Positions 12,680 to 23,930 of a stretch of DNA of 64,000 bases are shown one piece after another (positions within the stretch are counted from its first letter, which is position 1; the number at the start of each line of letters is the position of its first letter). The stretch comes from Sepiola atlantica (lineage: Eukaryota; Mollusca; Cephalopoda; Sepiida; Sepiolidae): positions 35,621,278 through 35,685,277 of the forward strand of contig OY744516.1 of the NCBI GenBank assembly GCA_963556195.1, given 5' to 3'. The translations under genes were made by a program, and so were the position numbers. The notes under the pieces were generated by a model, which was given only the letters and a program-made list of their open reading frames with translations, made no database searches and was not told the DNA's origin.

Positions 12680-14660
12680 TTGAAATACCATTTCTAGGAG
12701 AGTTGCTTACCCTTATTTTTGTACAGAGTGATGATACTAACGTCACTGGAGCACTGTTACTTTATCCCAACATTGCTGCAGTAGATGGTGCAGGTGGTGG
12801 AACAGGGCTGTCTTCTTTCCCACCTTGATGATTTCAGGTGGGATGCCATCTTTTCCTGGAGCTTTGCCGTAAGTTAAGGAGTCGATAGCCTTGTTTAGTT
12901 CTGTTACAGAGGGGGGGCGTCTAGCTCTGATTTAACAGGTAGGTTGATGGTGCTGTCTATGGCTACGTTCGTGATAACGTTTTCCACTGTGTAAAGTTCC
13001 TGGTAGTGCTCAGCTCACATCTTCATCTGTCTGCTGCGGTCTAATATTTTGTCTCAGGGGTATGATCTTGTTCATGGTGTGGCCAAAGGCCTTCTTCAAA
13101 CCATCGTACATGCCACGAATATCGCCGCAGTCAGCAGAGAGATGCATACTCTCACAGACGTCTTGGCAGTAGTTATTCGCACAGCGCTGAGCGATCCGTT
13201 GAGCTTTGTTCCTGGGTGAAATGACTGTCTTCTCAGAAGACTTCCTCTTGTAGTTAACAAGGGCTTCTCTTTTGGCATTGATTTCTGGCTCTAATTCCGC
13301 GATGCTGACTTTGAACTAGTCCTGTTTTTTCCTCTCTTTCTTCCTAAAGGTGGTCACTGCAGAGTTGCAGGTGGAATCACGAATGTGACACACTACTCGA
13401 CAGCATTGCCAGTAGGACAGTATTTGAGGGCGTCTTCGATCATGTTGGCAAAGTACTCTTGTAGGTCTGGTATTGCAATTCTGCTGGTGTCAATGCAATG
13501 GTGTCTGCTTGGTTCGATGGATCTACTTTGACTAGAGACGGACTTTACTGCCAACCACAGAGTAGTCGGTGTCACAGTCATCACTGTGTTAGTTATGTGT
13601 GGTGAGAACGCAGTTCAGTGAGGGTATCCGTGTGATGATAAGGTCCAGCTGGTGCCAGCAATTGGATCTTGGGTGTCACATAGATACTCAATGATGTGGC
13701 TTGGTGGCAAAGAATGTTTTGGTTATGCAGAGGTTGTGATAGGAGCATAACTCAAAGAGCCTCTGACCATTCTCGTTGAGCATGCCGACACCAAAATGAC
13801 CAGTGCAGTTGGGCCACGAGTCATAGTCGTAACCCACTCGTGCATTGAAGTCACTGAGCAGATACAAGTTATCCGTTACAGAGATATTTTTGATCGTGGT
13901 GTCAAGATCCTTATAGAATTTGTCTTTGGTCTCGGCTGGAGAGCATAACGAGAGAGCGTAAACGCTCGAGATGTTCACTGGGCCTGAGGCGGCTGATAAG
14001 GGAAGAGACAAAATTCTGGCTGTGCCACTGAATGGTGGTTCTACAGTGGCGAGTAGACAATTCTTCACTGCGAATCCAACGTCATGCAGTCTTGGTTCCT
14101 CTGGTTCCTTGCCATGCCAGAAAAACGTGTAGTTCTGTTCTCTGAGGCTGCCGCTCGATGCGAGTCTTGCTTCTTGTGCAGCTACGTCAATGTTGAGCCT
14201 TGTGAGCTCCCAGTCGATGATAGCTGTTTTTCTGAAGTCATTGACTTGTTTCAAATCATTAGAGAGGCCAGGGCACATTGTCCTGACATTCCAAGATTTG
14301 TGGTTTTCTTTTTCTTTGTTTGGTGCAGGGTTTTGCGGTCTGCTTTTTGGTCTTTTCCCTAGCTCCAAACACTCATTGAAAGAGGCAGACTGTGGTGGGT
14401 TAGCACCTTTCTGGCTGGGGGCAGCCCAGCTTGAGGCGGGAGGTAGCTGACCAGTGGGACTTCGATGGTCTATCCAACCGTCGGAGACAACTCATAGCGC
14501 CTGAAGTTTTATTTACTCCTCCCCAGGAGTTAGGCACAAGGCCAGTTTTATCTTACTCCCACAAGTAAGATGTGACCCAAGATCAGGTCGAGAAAGTGGG
14601 GTTTGAAAAGCCAGCGCTCGAGAGGTGAGATAGCGCCTGAAGTTACGCCAATCATTCTGA
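12680..14660 (-). pseudogene. RTE-like LINE, endonuclease and start of RT (3' truncated)
   Basis: The clearest frame is 14368-13688 on the minus strand. It holds SWNVRTMCPGLS, AAQEARLASSGSL, GPVNISSVYALSL and LLSDFNARVGYDYDSWPNC, the last corresponding to the GDFNARVG catalytic block of an exonuclease/endonuclease/phosphatase domain with Gly changed to Ser. It ends NGQRLFELCSYHNLCITKTFF. This protein type is often labelled craniofacial development protein 2-like in animal genomes although it belongs to a LINE. Further downstream, pieces at 13584-13393 and 13278-13096 are out of frame with each other. The first RT block is readable at about 12895-12815 as LTYGKAPGKDGIPPEIIK. The remaining RT is absent beyond about 12680, which is unusual because LINEs are normally 5' truncated; a later deletion is likely. 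The untranslated leader seems to extend to about 14660. Confidence 0.82.
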
Positions 14661-15030
14661 GCTTATTACTTGTAACTGCAGTAACCCGTGTTGCTTATGA
14701 CGCTGCAAACAGCGACGCTGAAGTGGTCTCTTCAGGGCGCAAGTTTGGGCAATTTGTATGGCGATTCTGAGCTGCCCAGATATCAGAATTCCCCTCTCGG
14801 CCTCGCTGGTCCAAATGAGAGCTTAGCAATACATTTTGCACTCGCTTAGCTGCAGGAGCTGCCGGAAAGAAGTAATTGTGATATCCAACCACCTTAGGGG
14901 CCGTGAATTTAGGAGTAACCCTACCTATATTTATCTTGCAAAATTATTTAAATACACGTATATATCTGTCATTTTTCTTTAATACCTCTTTAAAAATAGA
15001 ATCGAAAACAAGGTGTGAAACGTAAAGATT
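14661..15030. other. Stretch between RTE-like LINE and mariner
   Basis: Moderately GC-rich at 14690-14880, AT-rich after. No family recognised. Confidence 0.4.
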
Positions 15031-15032
15031 TA

Positions 15033-16308
15033 TCAGGTTGGAAAGAAAGTAATATCGTTTTTTTCCAACACATTTATTTTATCGTCTGAAACATTCACAT
15101 TAGGGCATTTTTAATCTTTACAATACTTTCCCTCATTTTCTATGACTTCTGTCCAACGATCAACTAGCTTCTTGATGCCTTCTTCAAAACATTTCTCTGA
15201 TTTTTGAGAGAAAAACAAATTTAAGTCATTTTTGAGTTGGTCGTCATTTTCATAAATTTTACTGTTTAAGTATGCTGCAACGACCGGAAAAGATGATAGT
15301 CGGATGGAACAATGTCAGGTGAATAAGGCGGATGAGGCAAAACTTCTCAATTGAAATTCGTGACCTTTTCCTGAATGAGTTTTGCTGTGTGAGGTTTCGC
15401 GTTATCATGCTGAAGCACTACACTCTTCTTATTGAGTAATACTGGTCATTTTTTTTTGATAGAGCAATTCTTAGATCATCAAGTTGCGAACAATATTTTA
15501 CTGCTGTGATTGTTTGATTAGGCTCTAGTAACTCATAATGAATCAGTTTTCTCCTGTCCCACCATAAAGAGAGCATAACCTTCTTTGTGTGTAGTCCTTG
15601 TTTTGAAACAGGCTGTGAACTTTGGTTTCGGTGTAACCATTGTCTTTTGCGTGAGGTATTCTTGTAAAGAACCCATTTTTCATTTCCAGTCGCAATTCTT
15701 TGAAAAAATGGTTCTCAATGATTCCTGGAAAGCAAAGATGTGCAATCAGTCAATCTTTGATTTTGTGAAGCGTCGGTCAAATCGTGGGCAATCCAGAGTC
15801 CAAGTTTAGAAACTTTTCCTAACTCGTGAAGGCATGAAATAACTGTGGTATGGGTTGTATTGAATTGTTGAGCTGATTCTCTGCTGGTTAACTTTGGATT
15901 GGCCTCCACAGCGTCTTTAATGACGTCTTTATCAATTGATTTTGGCCTTCCCGAACTTCGCGGATCTGACAGGTTAAAGTCTCCAGAAGAAACTTTGAAA
16001 ACCACCGTTGACATTTTTGATCATTCAGAACATTTATCCCATAGACAGTTCCAATATTTCTTGTAGCTTCTGCAGCTGAGTTTCCTTTTTTTGAATTCAT
16101 GGAGCATGCAATATCTCAGATGAACATCACTAATATCCATTTTTTGACGGCTGAGACCGTTAAACTTAATATTTTCCAACTAATTACTTTATCCGAAAGG
16201 CAAAGCAAGATATTAAGACACCAATTCACCAAAAGAAATCTAGAACTGTGTACAACTTAGGAGGCTGCAAAGTGATGTAAAAAATACATTACTTTCTTTC
16301 CAACCTAG
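15033..16308 (-). mobile_element. mariner DNA transposon, full length but decayed
   Basis: Ends are terminal inverted repeats sharing GGTTGGAAAGAAAGTAAT, flanked by TA on both sides (15031-15032 and 16309-16310), the target duplication of Tc1/mariner transposons. Length 1276 bp is typical for mariner. A transposase on the minus strand fills it. Confidence 0.95.
15105..16140 (-). pseudogene. mariner transposase (frameshifted)
   Basis: Start chosen at the ATG at 16140, giving MDISDVHLRYCMLHEFKK, which aligns with the usual mariner N terminus. An A7 run then shifts the frame to KGNSAAEATRNIGTVYG, the first helix-turn-helix. A further shift leads to SGRPKSIDKDVIKDAVEANP and GKVSKLGLWIAHDLT. The catalytic triad is visible: WWDRRKLIHYELLEP (about 15570-15530), HDNAKPHTAKLIQEK (about 15405) and YSPDIVPSDYHLF (about 15325). 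The spacing between the second and third Asp is 34 residues, the D34D signature of mariner. One in-frame stop lies between them. The protein ends about 15108 with ENEGKYCKD. It would bind the inverted repeats and perform cut-and-paste; this copy cannot. Confidence 0.92.
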
Positions 16309-16471
16309 TAATTAGATACGAAGCTTGACCGATGAATTATGAACCCGTCCTCTCCCAACAATAGAAATATACTAAATAAGGAAGTTTGCAATTTCTTATC
16401 TGAATTTCTCTAAAAGTCTGAGGAAGTTGACTCTCTATGGAGGGGACAACTGAAACATGTAGGCAACCAAT

Positions 16472-16495
16472 AATGTTTGTATAAATAAAAATGTA

Positions 16496-16565
<70 letters not shown>
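16472..16565. repeat. Dispersed repeat end joined to (TA)n
   Basis: The segment AATGTTTGTATAAATAAAAA ending in TGTATACTA (16472-16500) recurs with one deletion at 63347-63374, and both copies lead straight into a TA array. Confidence 0.7.
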
Positions 16566-16569
<4 letters not shown>

Positions 16570-16705
16570 TTTTAACATTCTCTCCAGAAGCCCAAAGATC
16601 GTGTCCAGAAAAATCAGAAAAAACAAATATAAAAAACAACACTGACATTGATATATAAAATACAGTTCCAAAGAAAAACGTAGGCCTATCTAATAGTTGT
16701 AAGGC

Positions 16706-16823
<118 letters not shown>

Positions 16824-16829
16824 TGTGAT

Positions 16830-17600
16830 TGAGTGTTTTTACCTTATTTAATAAACCTTTGTCTTACGAATTCTATGTCAAAGTGGATGTTGGCAAAAAG
16901 CCCTCTCCTCAAATAAACACTCTGCGGTGTTATTAAAATCTATTAAACAATGACTGCCAGATCAGACCGAGGTTTCAAAAGAGCACGTTGCATTTCGCCT
17001 TATTTATGTGGCGAGTATTTTTTTCTCACTTTGTTTTCGTCACGTGGCTTTTGAATTGGCGTCAACTTGGTCCCATCTTCTTTCACAGCGGAAAATAATT
17101 GTCGAGAGAAAACAGTGAATGGCGTCTTTTCAAAATGATAATTGCACCAATCAAACAATGGATTTTTGTTTTCAAGATTTTCTGGCGTTTCTTGTTTAAA
17201 TGGAATCAGGATTTGTGTAAACTCTGTTGTTATTATTAGAAGGCTCCGAAAAAGGAACTCATTCGGTTTCGATATAACTTTTGATACAAAAGGAATTGCC
17301 AAAAGTTTGTTTAGTTCTTTATATTTGCATAGATTATATGTAACGGTTGCTTTATATCTAAATAGTGCTTTCTCTAGCTACTAACCAATCAGATTCGTTC
17401 ATCTTATAACTGCCTACAAATTATTTATTTCCATCAGCCAACGGTGTCATTTCCTTTGTTTCAAAGGAAGTTTGGCGCTCTACACTTTTAAATGGGTTAA
17501 ATGAACAAAAAGGGAAACTTACTCTGACACGTGGGATTGCAATCTTAGATTTATTTTTTATTACTATTAAGATTTACTCAAAAAACAACTCACTGTAGAT
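16830..17600. other. Stretch without a recognised gene
   Basis: Frames of 80-100 codons occur here but none resembles a known family. The segment CTACTAACCAATCAGATTC (about 17377) resembles CTAGTTAACCAATCAGATTC (about 33175), downstream of the second Penelope-like endonuclease, so this may be a Penelope-like 3' region. That link is tentative. Confidence 0.35.
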
Positions 17601-17601
17601 G

Positions 17602-17603
<2 letters not shown>

Positions 17604-17674
<71 letters not shown>
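17604..17674. repeat. (TC)n-(TA)n microsatellite
   Basis: Direct reading: TC to about 17643, then TA. Confidence 0.95.
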
Positions 17675-17676
<2 letters not shown>

Positions 17677-18080
17677 GTATACTTTGGGAGCAAATTGTTA
17701 TTAAGACAGGCTTCATTAAAACCCACGGAGTTCTGCTTTTTAGAGATTTTCTTGGTTAGTCGTTCGACTCTTTGAGCGATTTTACGATCGTGTGGTAGTA
17801 GCTGGTGCAGCATAGCCCCCATCGTTATGGTTTGGGTCAAATCTCGAGCGCTTTCGGACGTCTGGTCCATCTTCAGGAGGTTGATTTTAGCTAATATGGG
17901 TCTTTTCCGCTTCCATTTTAATAGCTTTTTTTCTTCTTCATTGTTTAATTTATTTATGTTTTATTCATTTACATATGTATATATATTTTTTTCTTTTTTC
18001 CTTGAGTGTTAATTATTAAATACGGATATATATATTATAGCTCTCATCAGCGCAGGGAAATAACAATCATATATTAGAAC

Positions 18081-18617
18081 ATTTTGCACCACTTTTACGT
18101 CCCTTTACGTAGATTAAAATCAAGATATAAATGCTACTAAACCTTATGTATAGTATCCATATTCTAATTGGTATTTTGATTCTAGAAAATGTCTGAAATT
18201 TAAGCCTTAAGGCTTTAACAAGAAATTTAAATTCAGGGAATCTTGCTTAATTATTATCTAATGACTCATGATAGAATTTAATGCAAATCTGAAATATAGG
18301 TAGGTTATTCCCACATTATGTCCATTAAAACCCTTTAAAATACCTTAAAGAAACTTAAACTTGGGAATATTTATTGATTGATGTTTCATACGTATTGTTA
18401 AAATTTCACAAAAATCGGAGATATTTGAATTTTTACGAAGAGCTTCCATCCTATTTCCCCCTTTGTATAAGATAAAATAAAATAAAATATAGTCCACATT
18501 ACGACCCTTTACCCATAACAACTTTGTTCCAAAATTCATAATGATCGGGTAATTAGTTTAGGAGTGAATTTTGTACATACAAATACATAAGCATACACAC
18601 ATACCAAACTTTATATA
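18081..18617. repeat. AT-rich dispersed repeat, copy 1
   Basis: Shares in order TTTTGCACCACTTTTA, AGATTAAAATCA, TTGATTCTAGAAAATGT, AAATTTCACAAAAAT and AAAATTCATAATGATCGG with the copy at 18660-19040. Ends in ACCAAACTTTATATA. Confidence 0.8.
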
Positions 18618-18659
18618 AATACTACAGGACGAGTGAAATTAATTCCTCGAAAAGAACAG

Positions 18660-19040
18660 TTTTGCACCACTTTTATGTCCTCTTACGAAGATTAAAATCA
18701 GGATATAATGATGCTAAACCTTGTGTATAGAATTCTTATTCTAATTTTTATCAAAATCCATTACATGGATTTGATTCTAGAAAATGTATATAATTATAAA
18801 TATTAATTAATTTATTTATTAATTAGTGTCTAATACTTGTTGTTAAAATTTCACAAAAATTGCAAGTTTCTGAATTTTCACTCCCTTTGAATAAAACGAA
18901 ATCAAACTTAATACATTCCTTTACTCCTTACGCCTAGCAGCTTTGTTCTAAAATTCATAATGATCGGTTAATTAGTTTAGTAGTGAATCCTGTACATAAA
19001 ATATAAAAACATAAACATACCTAACTTTATATATATATAT
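18660..19040. repeat. AT-rich dispersed repeat, copy 2
   Basis: Second, shorter copy of the 18081-18617 repeat, beginning TTTGCACCACTTTTATGTCC and ending in ACCTAACTTTATATATATAT. A partial third copy ends at the TA array near 45050. Confidence 0.8.
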
Positions 19041-19332
19041 TTGTTTAAAATGCTTAACGTAATACAATTTTATCTTGTGATGCTAATTCTGGCGTCGCGG
19101 AATTTAAATTGTTGATGGTTTCCTGGAACTGTACGAGTGTAAATGCTTTAATTGCACAATCTGATTATCTCATAAGGATTTGCTTAATACAAGGATTGAA
19201 ATTAGCATTGATGTTTTTATCTTTCTTCCCATTTATATTTAGACAATGTAGTACTATTTTTATATTTTTTATATCGAATGCCATCTTATGACACTTATAT
19301 CAATTATTGAATGGATAACCAAAATAAATAAC

Positions 19333-20400
19333 CAAAAAGAAAGATTCAGGCTGTCTTTGATGCTCATTCATCTAAACAACATGACATAAATGCAGGTGTA
19401 CCCCAGGGATCGATCGTATGACCTTTAGGGTTCCTGATTTTCATAAACGATCTCCCTGATGACATTGTGTCTGAGATGTGTATATTTGCTGACGACACCA
19501 CGCTCTACTGTCATCATGTGATAAAAACGAACATGCACATATCCGAGGCAATGGCTGAATCCTTAGAAAGTGACCTCCAGTCTGTAGTGGAATGGGGTCA
19601 TAAATAAATGGTAACATTTAATGCTGCTAAGACAAATCTCTCTTCCTTCAACAACTGCAAAGAAATCTCTTCAACCATCGATTGCCATGGCAAATAACAC
19701 CCTACCTGAGAGTCTAACGTTCAGACTCCTCGGTCTAACATTCACAGGAAATATCAAATAAATTGAAGACACTGTCAAGGCTGCTGCAAAGAAGGTGGGC
19801 TCCCTCTACCGTGCTAGAAAACTTCTCACACCTGACATTATTCTATATCTCTACAATGCCATCAGCCGCCCGTGCATAGAGTATTGTTGCCACATTTGGG
19901 ATGGTATATCATCCACTAGTCTCTCCCTCTTAGACAAGGTAAAAAAAGTTGCTAATTTAATAGGTCCCTCACTATCCACCAAGCTCCAGCCCCTGTCTCA
20001 TCGCCCCAATGTTGCATCCTTGTGCCTGTTTTACAAGTATTTTAATGCAATGTGCTCCGATGAACTGGCTGCTCTGGTTCCCCTTCGACTTAAATACACT
20101 CGACCAACCCAACACTCAGCTAAATCTCATCCATTCACTGTGGAGGTCCCCAGATACCGGAGAGCCTTCTATTCCAATAGCTTCTTTCCTCGTGCTGCAG
20201 ACCTCTGAAACTCCACCCCTGCTTACTGTTTCCTCCACTGTACTGACATGCAGAAATTAAAAAAAACTAATGTAAACAGACATCTCTCTGCATAGCTCCC
20301 AATTTAGGATGACCCCTCAAACTTACACCCTAAATCTCATTAGCCACTTACGTCTACAGTGGCGGCCTGCCTTGTTTGGGGTGAACTATGATAAAAAGTG
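19333..20400 (+). pseudogene. LINE B1, jockey/CR1-like, 5' truncated
   Basis: Begins inside the RT. Readable blocks are GVPQGSIV (motif B, about 19398), FLIFINDLPDDIVSEM and IFADDTTLYC (motif C with an intact FADD, about 19480). A frameshift or stop near 19605 precedes KKVGSLYRARKLLTPDII, RPCIEYCCHIWDG, LLDKVKKVANLIGPSLS and SHPFTVEVPRYRRAFYS (19795-20208). The 3' untranslated end TGCCTTGTTTGGGGTGAA (about 20370) is the same as in B2 and B3, so this is one family. 5' truncation at about 19333 is as expected from incomplete target-primed reverse transcription. Confidence 0.88.
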
Positions 20401-20458
20401 TGTAAAAAAACAAAATAGAAGAGATTATTAAGTGTGTGTAATATCTTTATATTAAAAC

Positions 20459-20600
20459 TTCTATCTCCCCCATCTTTCTCTATTTGTCTCTCTATCTTTC
20501 TCTCTTTCTCCACCCATTGATTTTTATCCTTCCCGTTTCCTCCCTTGTTCTCTCTCACCGCTTATTTATTTTTCGTCCAGCCCATTCTTCTCTCTTGTTT
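20459..20600. repeat. Pyrimidine-rich tract
   Basis: Long CT-rich stretch on the plus strand without a simple period. Confidence 0.7.
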
Positions 20601-20649
20601 TAATGCATTTATAATAATAATGATGTAAGTTATTCACCTTAATTTTCAG

Positions 20650-20920
20650 TTTTAAAGTTATTGTCCCCGGACAACACCAAGTTTCTCTTCCCCCTCCCCC
20701 GAAAAATATAATGAAATCTATATTTGTATTAATGTAACCCCGGGAAACGTCAAGTTTCTTATTTCCCCCTTAATAATATGATGAAACCTATGCAACGCTG
20801 AGTTTCTTGTCTTTCTCTTCTCTATCAAGTATACATTACAGAGGAAATGTACTACTGTATTATTACATACACCTGCTCTATCTAGGATATTGAGCATTGT
20901 CGATTCAGCATATGCCACAC
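20650..20920. repeat. Degenerate satellite, block 1
   Basis: Repeated phrases CCCCGGACAACACC-AAGTTTCT, CTATCTAGGATATTGAGC and ATTCAGCATATGCCAC match block 2 at 22261-22860. Broken by the insertion at about 20921-22254. Confidence 0.7.
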
Positions 20921-22254
20921 ATAGACGGCGGCACCGGGGGGGGGGGGCAAGGGGGCTCAATCCCCCTCACTTTTTGATTTACCCCCCCCCCCTCACACTT
21001 TACGATCATCTATAATTAAGTTGATATGCATGTGTTTAATTTTATCTAATTAGCTTATCTATTAATTGATTGTTGGTCTTATATTGTCATCATTACAATA
21101 TAAGACCAACAATCAATTTTATCTAAAGTTTGGTGAAAACCAAGCGAAATGGGTGAGGTTGTGTTAAAGGTCCCTATTCTATAGGTATATTTACGGACTT
21201 TCATTTTCTTCTCCAAAAAATCGACACCCCGAAGCAAAACACGTGAAACTTGAATTAAATTGATTTTGGCATTTCTTTAGTTTAGCTGTGAATCACAATT
21301 TATTTGCTTTCCTTTTTTGAAGACAGCAGAAGACAATCAACCAGAATAACAGAATTAGGAGTTTTTATACAAAATCTTCTTCTTTTCTTCTTCTTTTCTT
21401 TTATATATAAAGTAGAGAGGATTTTTCTCCTGTACATATTTGCTTAATAGGAAAATAACCCCATCCATCACAGGCTACTAAACTTACCAATTCATTACGC
21501 TTATTCACTCGAGCGTGTTATAGTAAATTTTCATTATTTTTCACCAACAAACACTAAATATTACATTTGCCGCACCATCTACGACTCTACGCCAAACCAA
21601 CTCCATATAGGTGGTAGCAAAAACTTTTCTCTCTAACAATGGTGCATCCATTAACATACCGGTGAGTTTTCGGATTGCATCCATAATTCTTTTTTCGCAT
21701 AGTTGAGGATCCGCATAATTTCCAAAGTTATTCATTCCATCCTCCATCCAGTTCTTCTGTCCACAGAATAACCGATACAGTATTATTTGAGCAAAGTCCA
21801 ATGAATGCAATTTGAAGTGAAGAACAGAGAAACAATGCAAGTCTGAATTATGTCAAAAAAGGTATTTTTGGTCCCAAATGTCCTAATATGGTAGTTTAAA
21901 AAAATGTTTCTTCATCTATCACCAAGAGTATTCCATTCCGCTTCTAACGAGCCATTAATCACTACCAGACGATCATTTTAAACCAAAATATGCCCCAAAC
22001 AGTGATTTTTCCCCAATATGCCCAAATAAGGTAATTTTAGCTCAGACGCCAAAAAATTGAAATATTTTGAATGTTTCTTTTTCTATCACCAAGAGAATTC
22101 CATTCCGCTTCTAACGAGCTCTCAACCTCTATCGGACGATCATTTTTAGTCAAGATATTAAATTTATTCCCATATTTGGCATTCTGGGCGCAATGTGGGC
22201 TGCCCCCCCACTTTTTAGGACACCCCCACTTTTATAACTGTCCCGCCGGCCCTG
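20921..22254. mobile_element. hAT-like non-autonomous insertion inside a satellite monomer
   Basis: Left end AGACGGCGGCACCGG and, read from the right, CAGGGCCGGCGGGACAG share GGCGG-ACC-like ends, followed in both cases by G-rich then C-rich runs. The flanks TGCCACAC (20913) and TGCCACAT (22253) differ in one of eight bases, as an aged 8-bp target duplication would. Joining the flanks restores a satellite monomer. The 99-codon minus frame inside (21541-21840) resembles no transposase I know. Superfamily is inferred only from ends and duplication length. Confidence 0.5.
21064..21118. repeat. Perfect hairpin, 23-bp arms
   Basis: 21064-21086 is the exact reverse complement of 21096-21118 with a 9-nt loop. 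The arm ends GGTCTTATATTG. Confidence 0.95.
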
Positions 22255-22260
22255 CCACAT

Positions 22261-22860
22261 ACTAAGTGTAACACTAGATTATTATACACACTGGCTCTAT
22301 AAAGGATATTTATCACTTCTAATTCAGCATATACTGCTGACCAAGTGTAATAATGTGTTCTTTACACACCTGCTATATCTAGATTATAGAGCACTTGAAA
22401 AACACATTCACCACATTACAACTGTAATACAGTATTCTTCTTTTATTGCTCTCTGGCAACATCGCGTTTCTTGTCAACGCTGCACTAAAACACTCCTGAT
22501 CTATCTAATATATTGATCTCTTTTTGATGAACATATCAAATGTAATACTGTACTATTACTATTATTACTCTTGGGCAACACCAAGTTTCTAGTCAAGTAT
22601 ACAACATTATAATAAAAAACAGAGTTCTTTATCCTTTTCTATATAACAGTTTTATAAAATACAGCGAAGTTTTTCTCCCGGGCAACGCGTTGTGTAAACA
22701 TACTTGTTCTGTCTCGGGTATTGAGCACTTTTGCCAAAATATATACCACTTACCAAATGTAATACAGCATTATTATGGCTCCCAGGCAACGCCGAGTACA
22801 TTTTCTTGTATCCTGTAGAGCGCTACTGAACCCACCCAAATCAAATTAAGGAGATCTCCA
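22261..22860. repeat. Degenerate satellite, block 2 (period about 105-117 bp)
   Basis: The landmark GGGCAACnCC recurs at about 22448, 22565, 22681 and 22787, giving steps of 117, 116 and about 106. Other landmarks in each unit are CTCTATCTAGNATATTGAGC, ATTCAGCATATACCAC and ACCAAGTGTAATAC. Confidence 0.72.
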
Positions 22861-23225
22861 GAGCACTACGAAAACCACCCTTTCCGAGTTTCTTGCCCTT
22901 TATCCCTGTTACAATAATTTGAAGATAAATGATGTTGATAATGACAATAGTCTAGAGAAAATCTTGAGAAACATTAAATAAAATCTGGAATTAGCGTCTT
23001 CTAATTTTGAAATAAAAATTTCGAGAACTGATAAAAAGTCAAAATAAGGAGGCATTCAGAGCACTGCCAAAAAGTAAGGGGATGGTGACATGAAATCAAA
23101 ACCCCTACAGCACTATTATTTGTTCTTATAGTGACACAGAGTCAAAGTAAGGAGGCTGTCAGAGCACTGTGAAAAGTAAGGATAAAATCAAAGTAAGAAC
23201 GTATCTAGAGTACTGCCAAAAACAA
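22838..23225. repeat. Second degenerate direct repeat
   Basis: The phrase TCAAAGTAAGGAGGCTNTCA followed by GAGCACTGCCAAAAAG recurs near 22838, 23038, 23130 and 23186. Confidence 0.65.
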
Positions 23226-23236
23226 AAGCTAAATCA

Positions 23237-23278
23237 TAACCCTTACCAAAACCATAACCCTAACCCTAATCCTAACCT
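23237..23278. repeat. Interstitial telomere-like repeat (CCCTAA)n, degenerate
   Basis: AACCCTTACC, ATAACCCTAACCCTAATCCT and AACCTG in succession: about five to six imperfect hexamers of the metazoan telomere motif. Confidence 0.75.
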
Positions 23279-23289
23279 GTAAGAAATTA

Positions 23290-23834
23290 TAATATCCGGG
23301 AAATTCGCGTTTCTCAAAAAGAATCAGGAATGACTCAGTAATTCTTTTCAAATTATTACATAATTACATTGATTACTACATTATAAAGTCGTTTTTACTA
23401 GTTGATAATATTAATTGATATAAATACCCAGTTCACCCCCAAAGAATGAAATTTCTTTTTTTAATTTTACATATTATTTTTCCGGGACAACGTCGAGTAA
23501 GAAAATACCAGTTTTTTGGGTGTTTGCTATGTATTTTTGACTTTTAGTTGGACATACATACACAAATAAATACAGAGAGGGGAGTTTGAATTACCTATTA
23601 GACACCATCCTCGAGTGTCTTCGGTCTCTCTGTAAAAAAGTTTGTCAGACAACCTGACATGAGGATACTTACTCCTACAAGTAAACCATAACCAAATATT
23701 CAAAATAACATAGTATTCGAAGCCCAAATAAGACCCTTTAAACAGTGGCTCACGATGAATAGGGCACTTTCTCCAAGTAATGTTACCTAAAGACCACAAC
23801 ACGTAGCTGTATACTCCACCAGTCTAAAAAACAG
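23290..23834. other. Stretch without a recognised gene
   Basis: A 91-codon minus frame (23802-23527) is not low complexity but I do not recognise it. Confidence 0.35.
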
Positions 23835-23930
23835 TGAATTTCTTTCTCCCGGGTAACGCGTCGTTTAAACAAACCATATCTATCTTGGATATTCAGCACT
23901 TTTAGATTAACATATACCACTCAAATTAAT
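23835..23930. repeat. Degenerate satellite, block 3 (single unit)
   Basis: CCCGGGTAACGCGTCG, CTATCTTGGATATTCAGCAC and AACATATACCACTC match the units of blocks 1 and 2. Confidence 0.65.

Noticed and set aside
23527..23802. 91-codon minus frame of normal composition
   Set aside because: No family recognised; length is compatible with chance in 64 kb.
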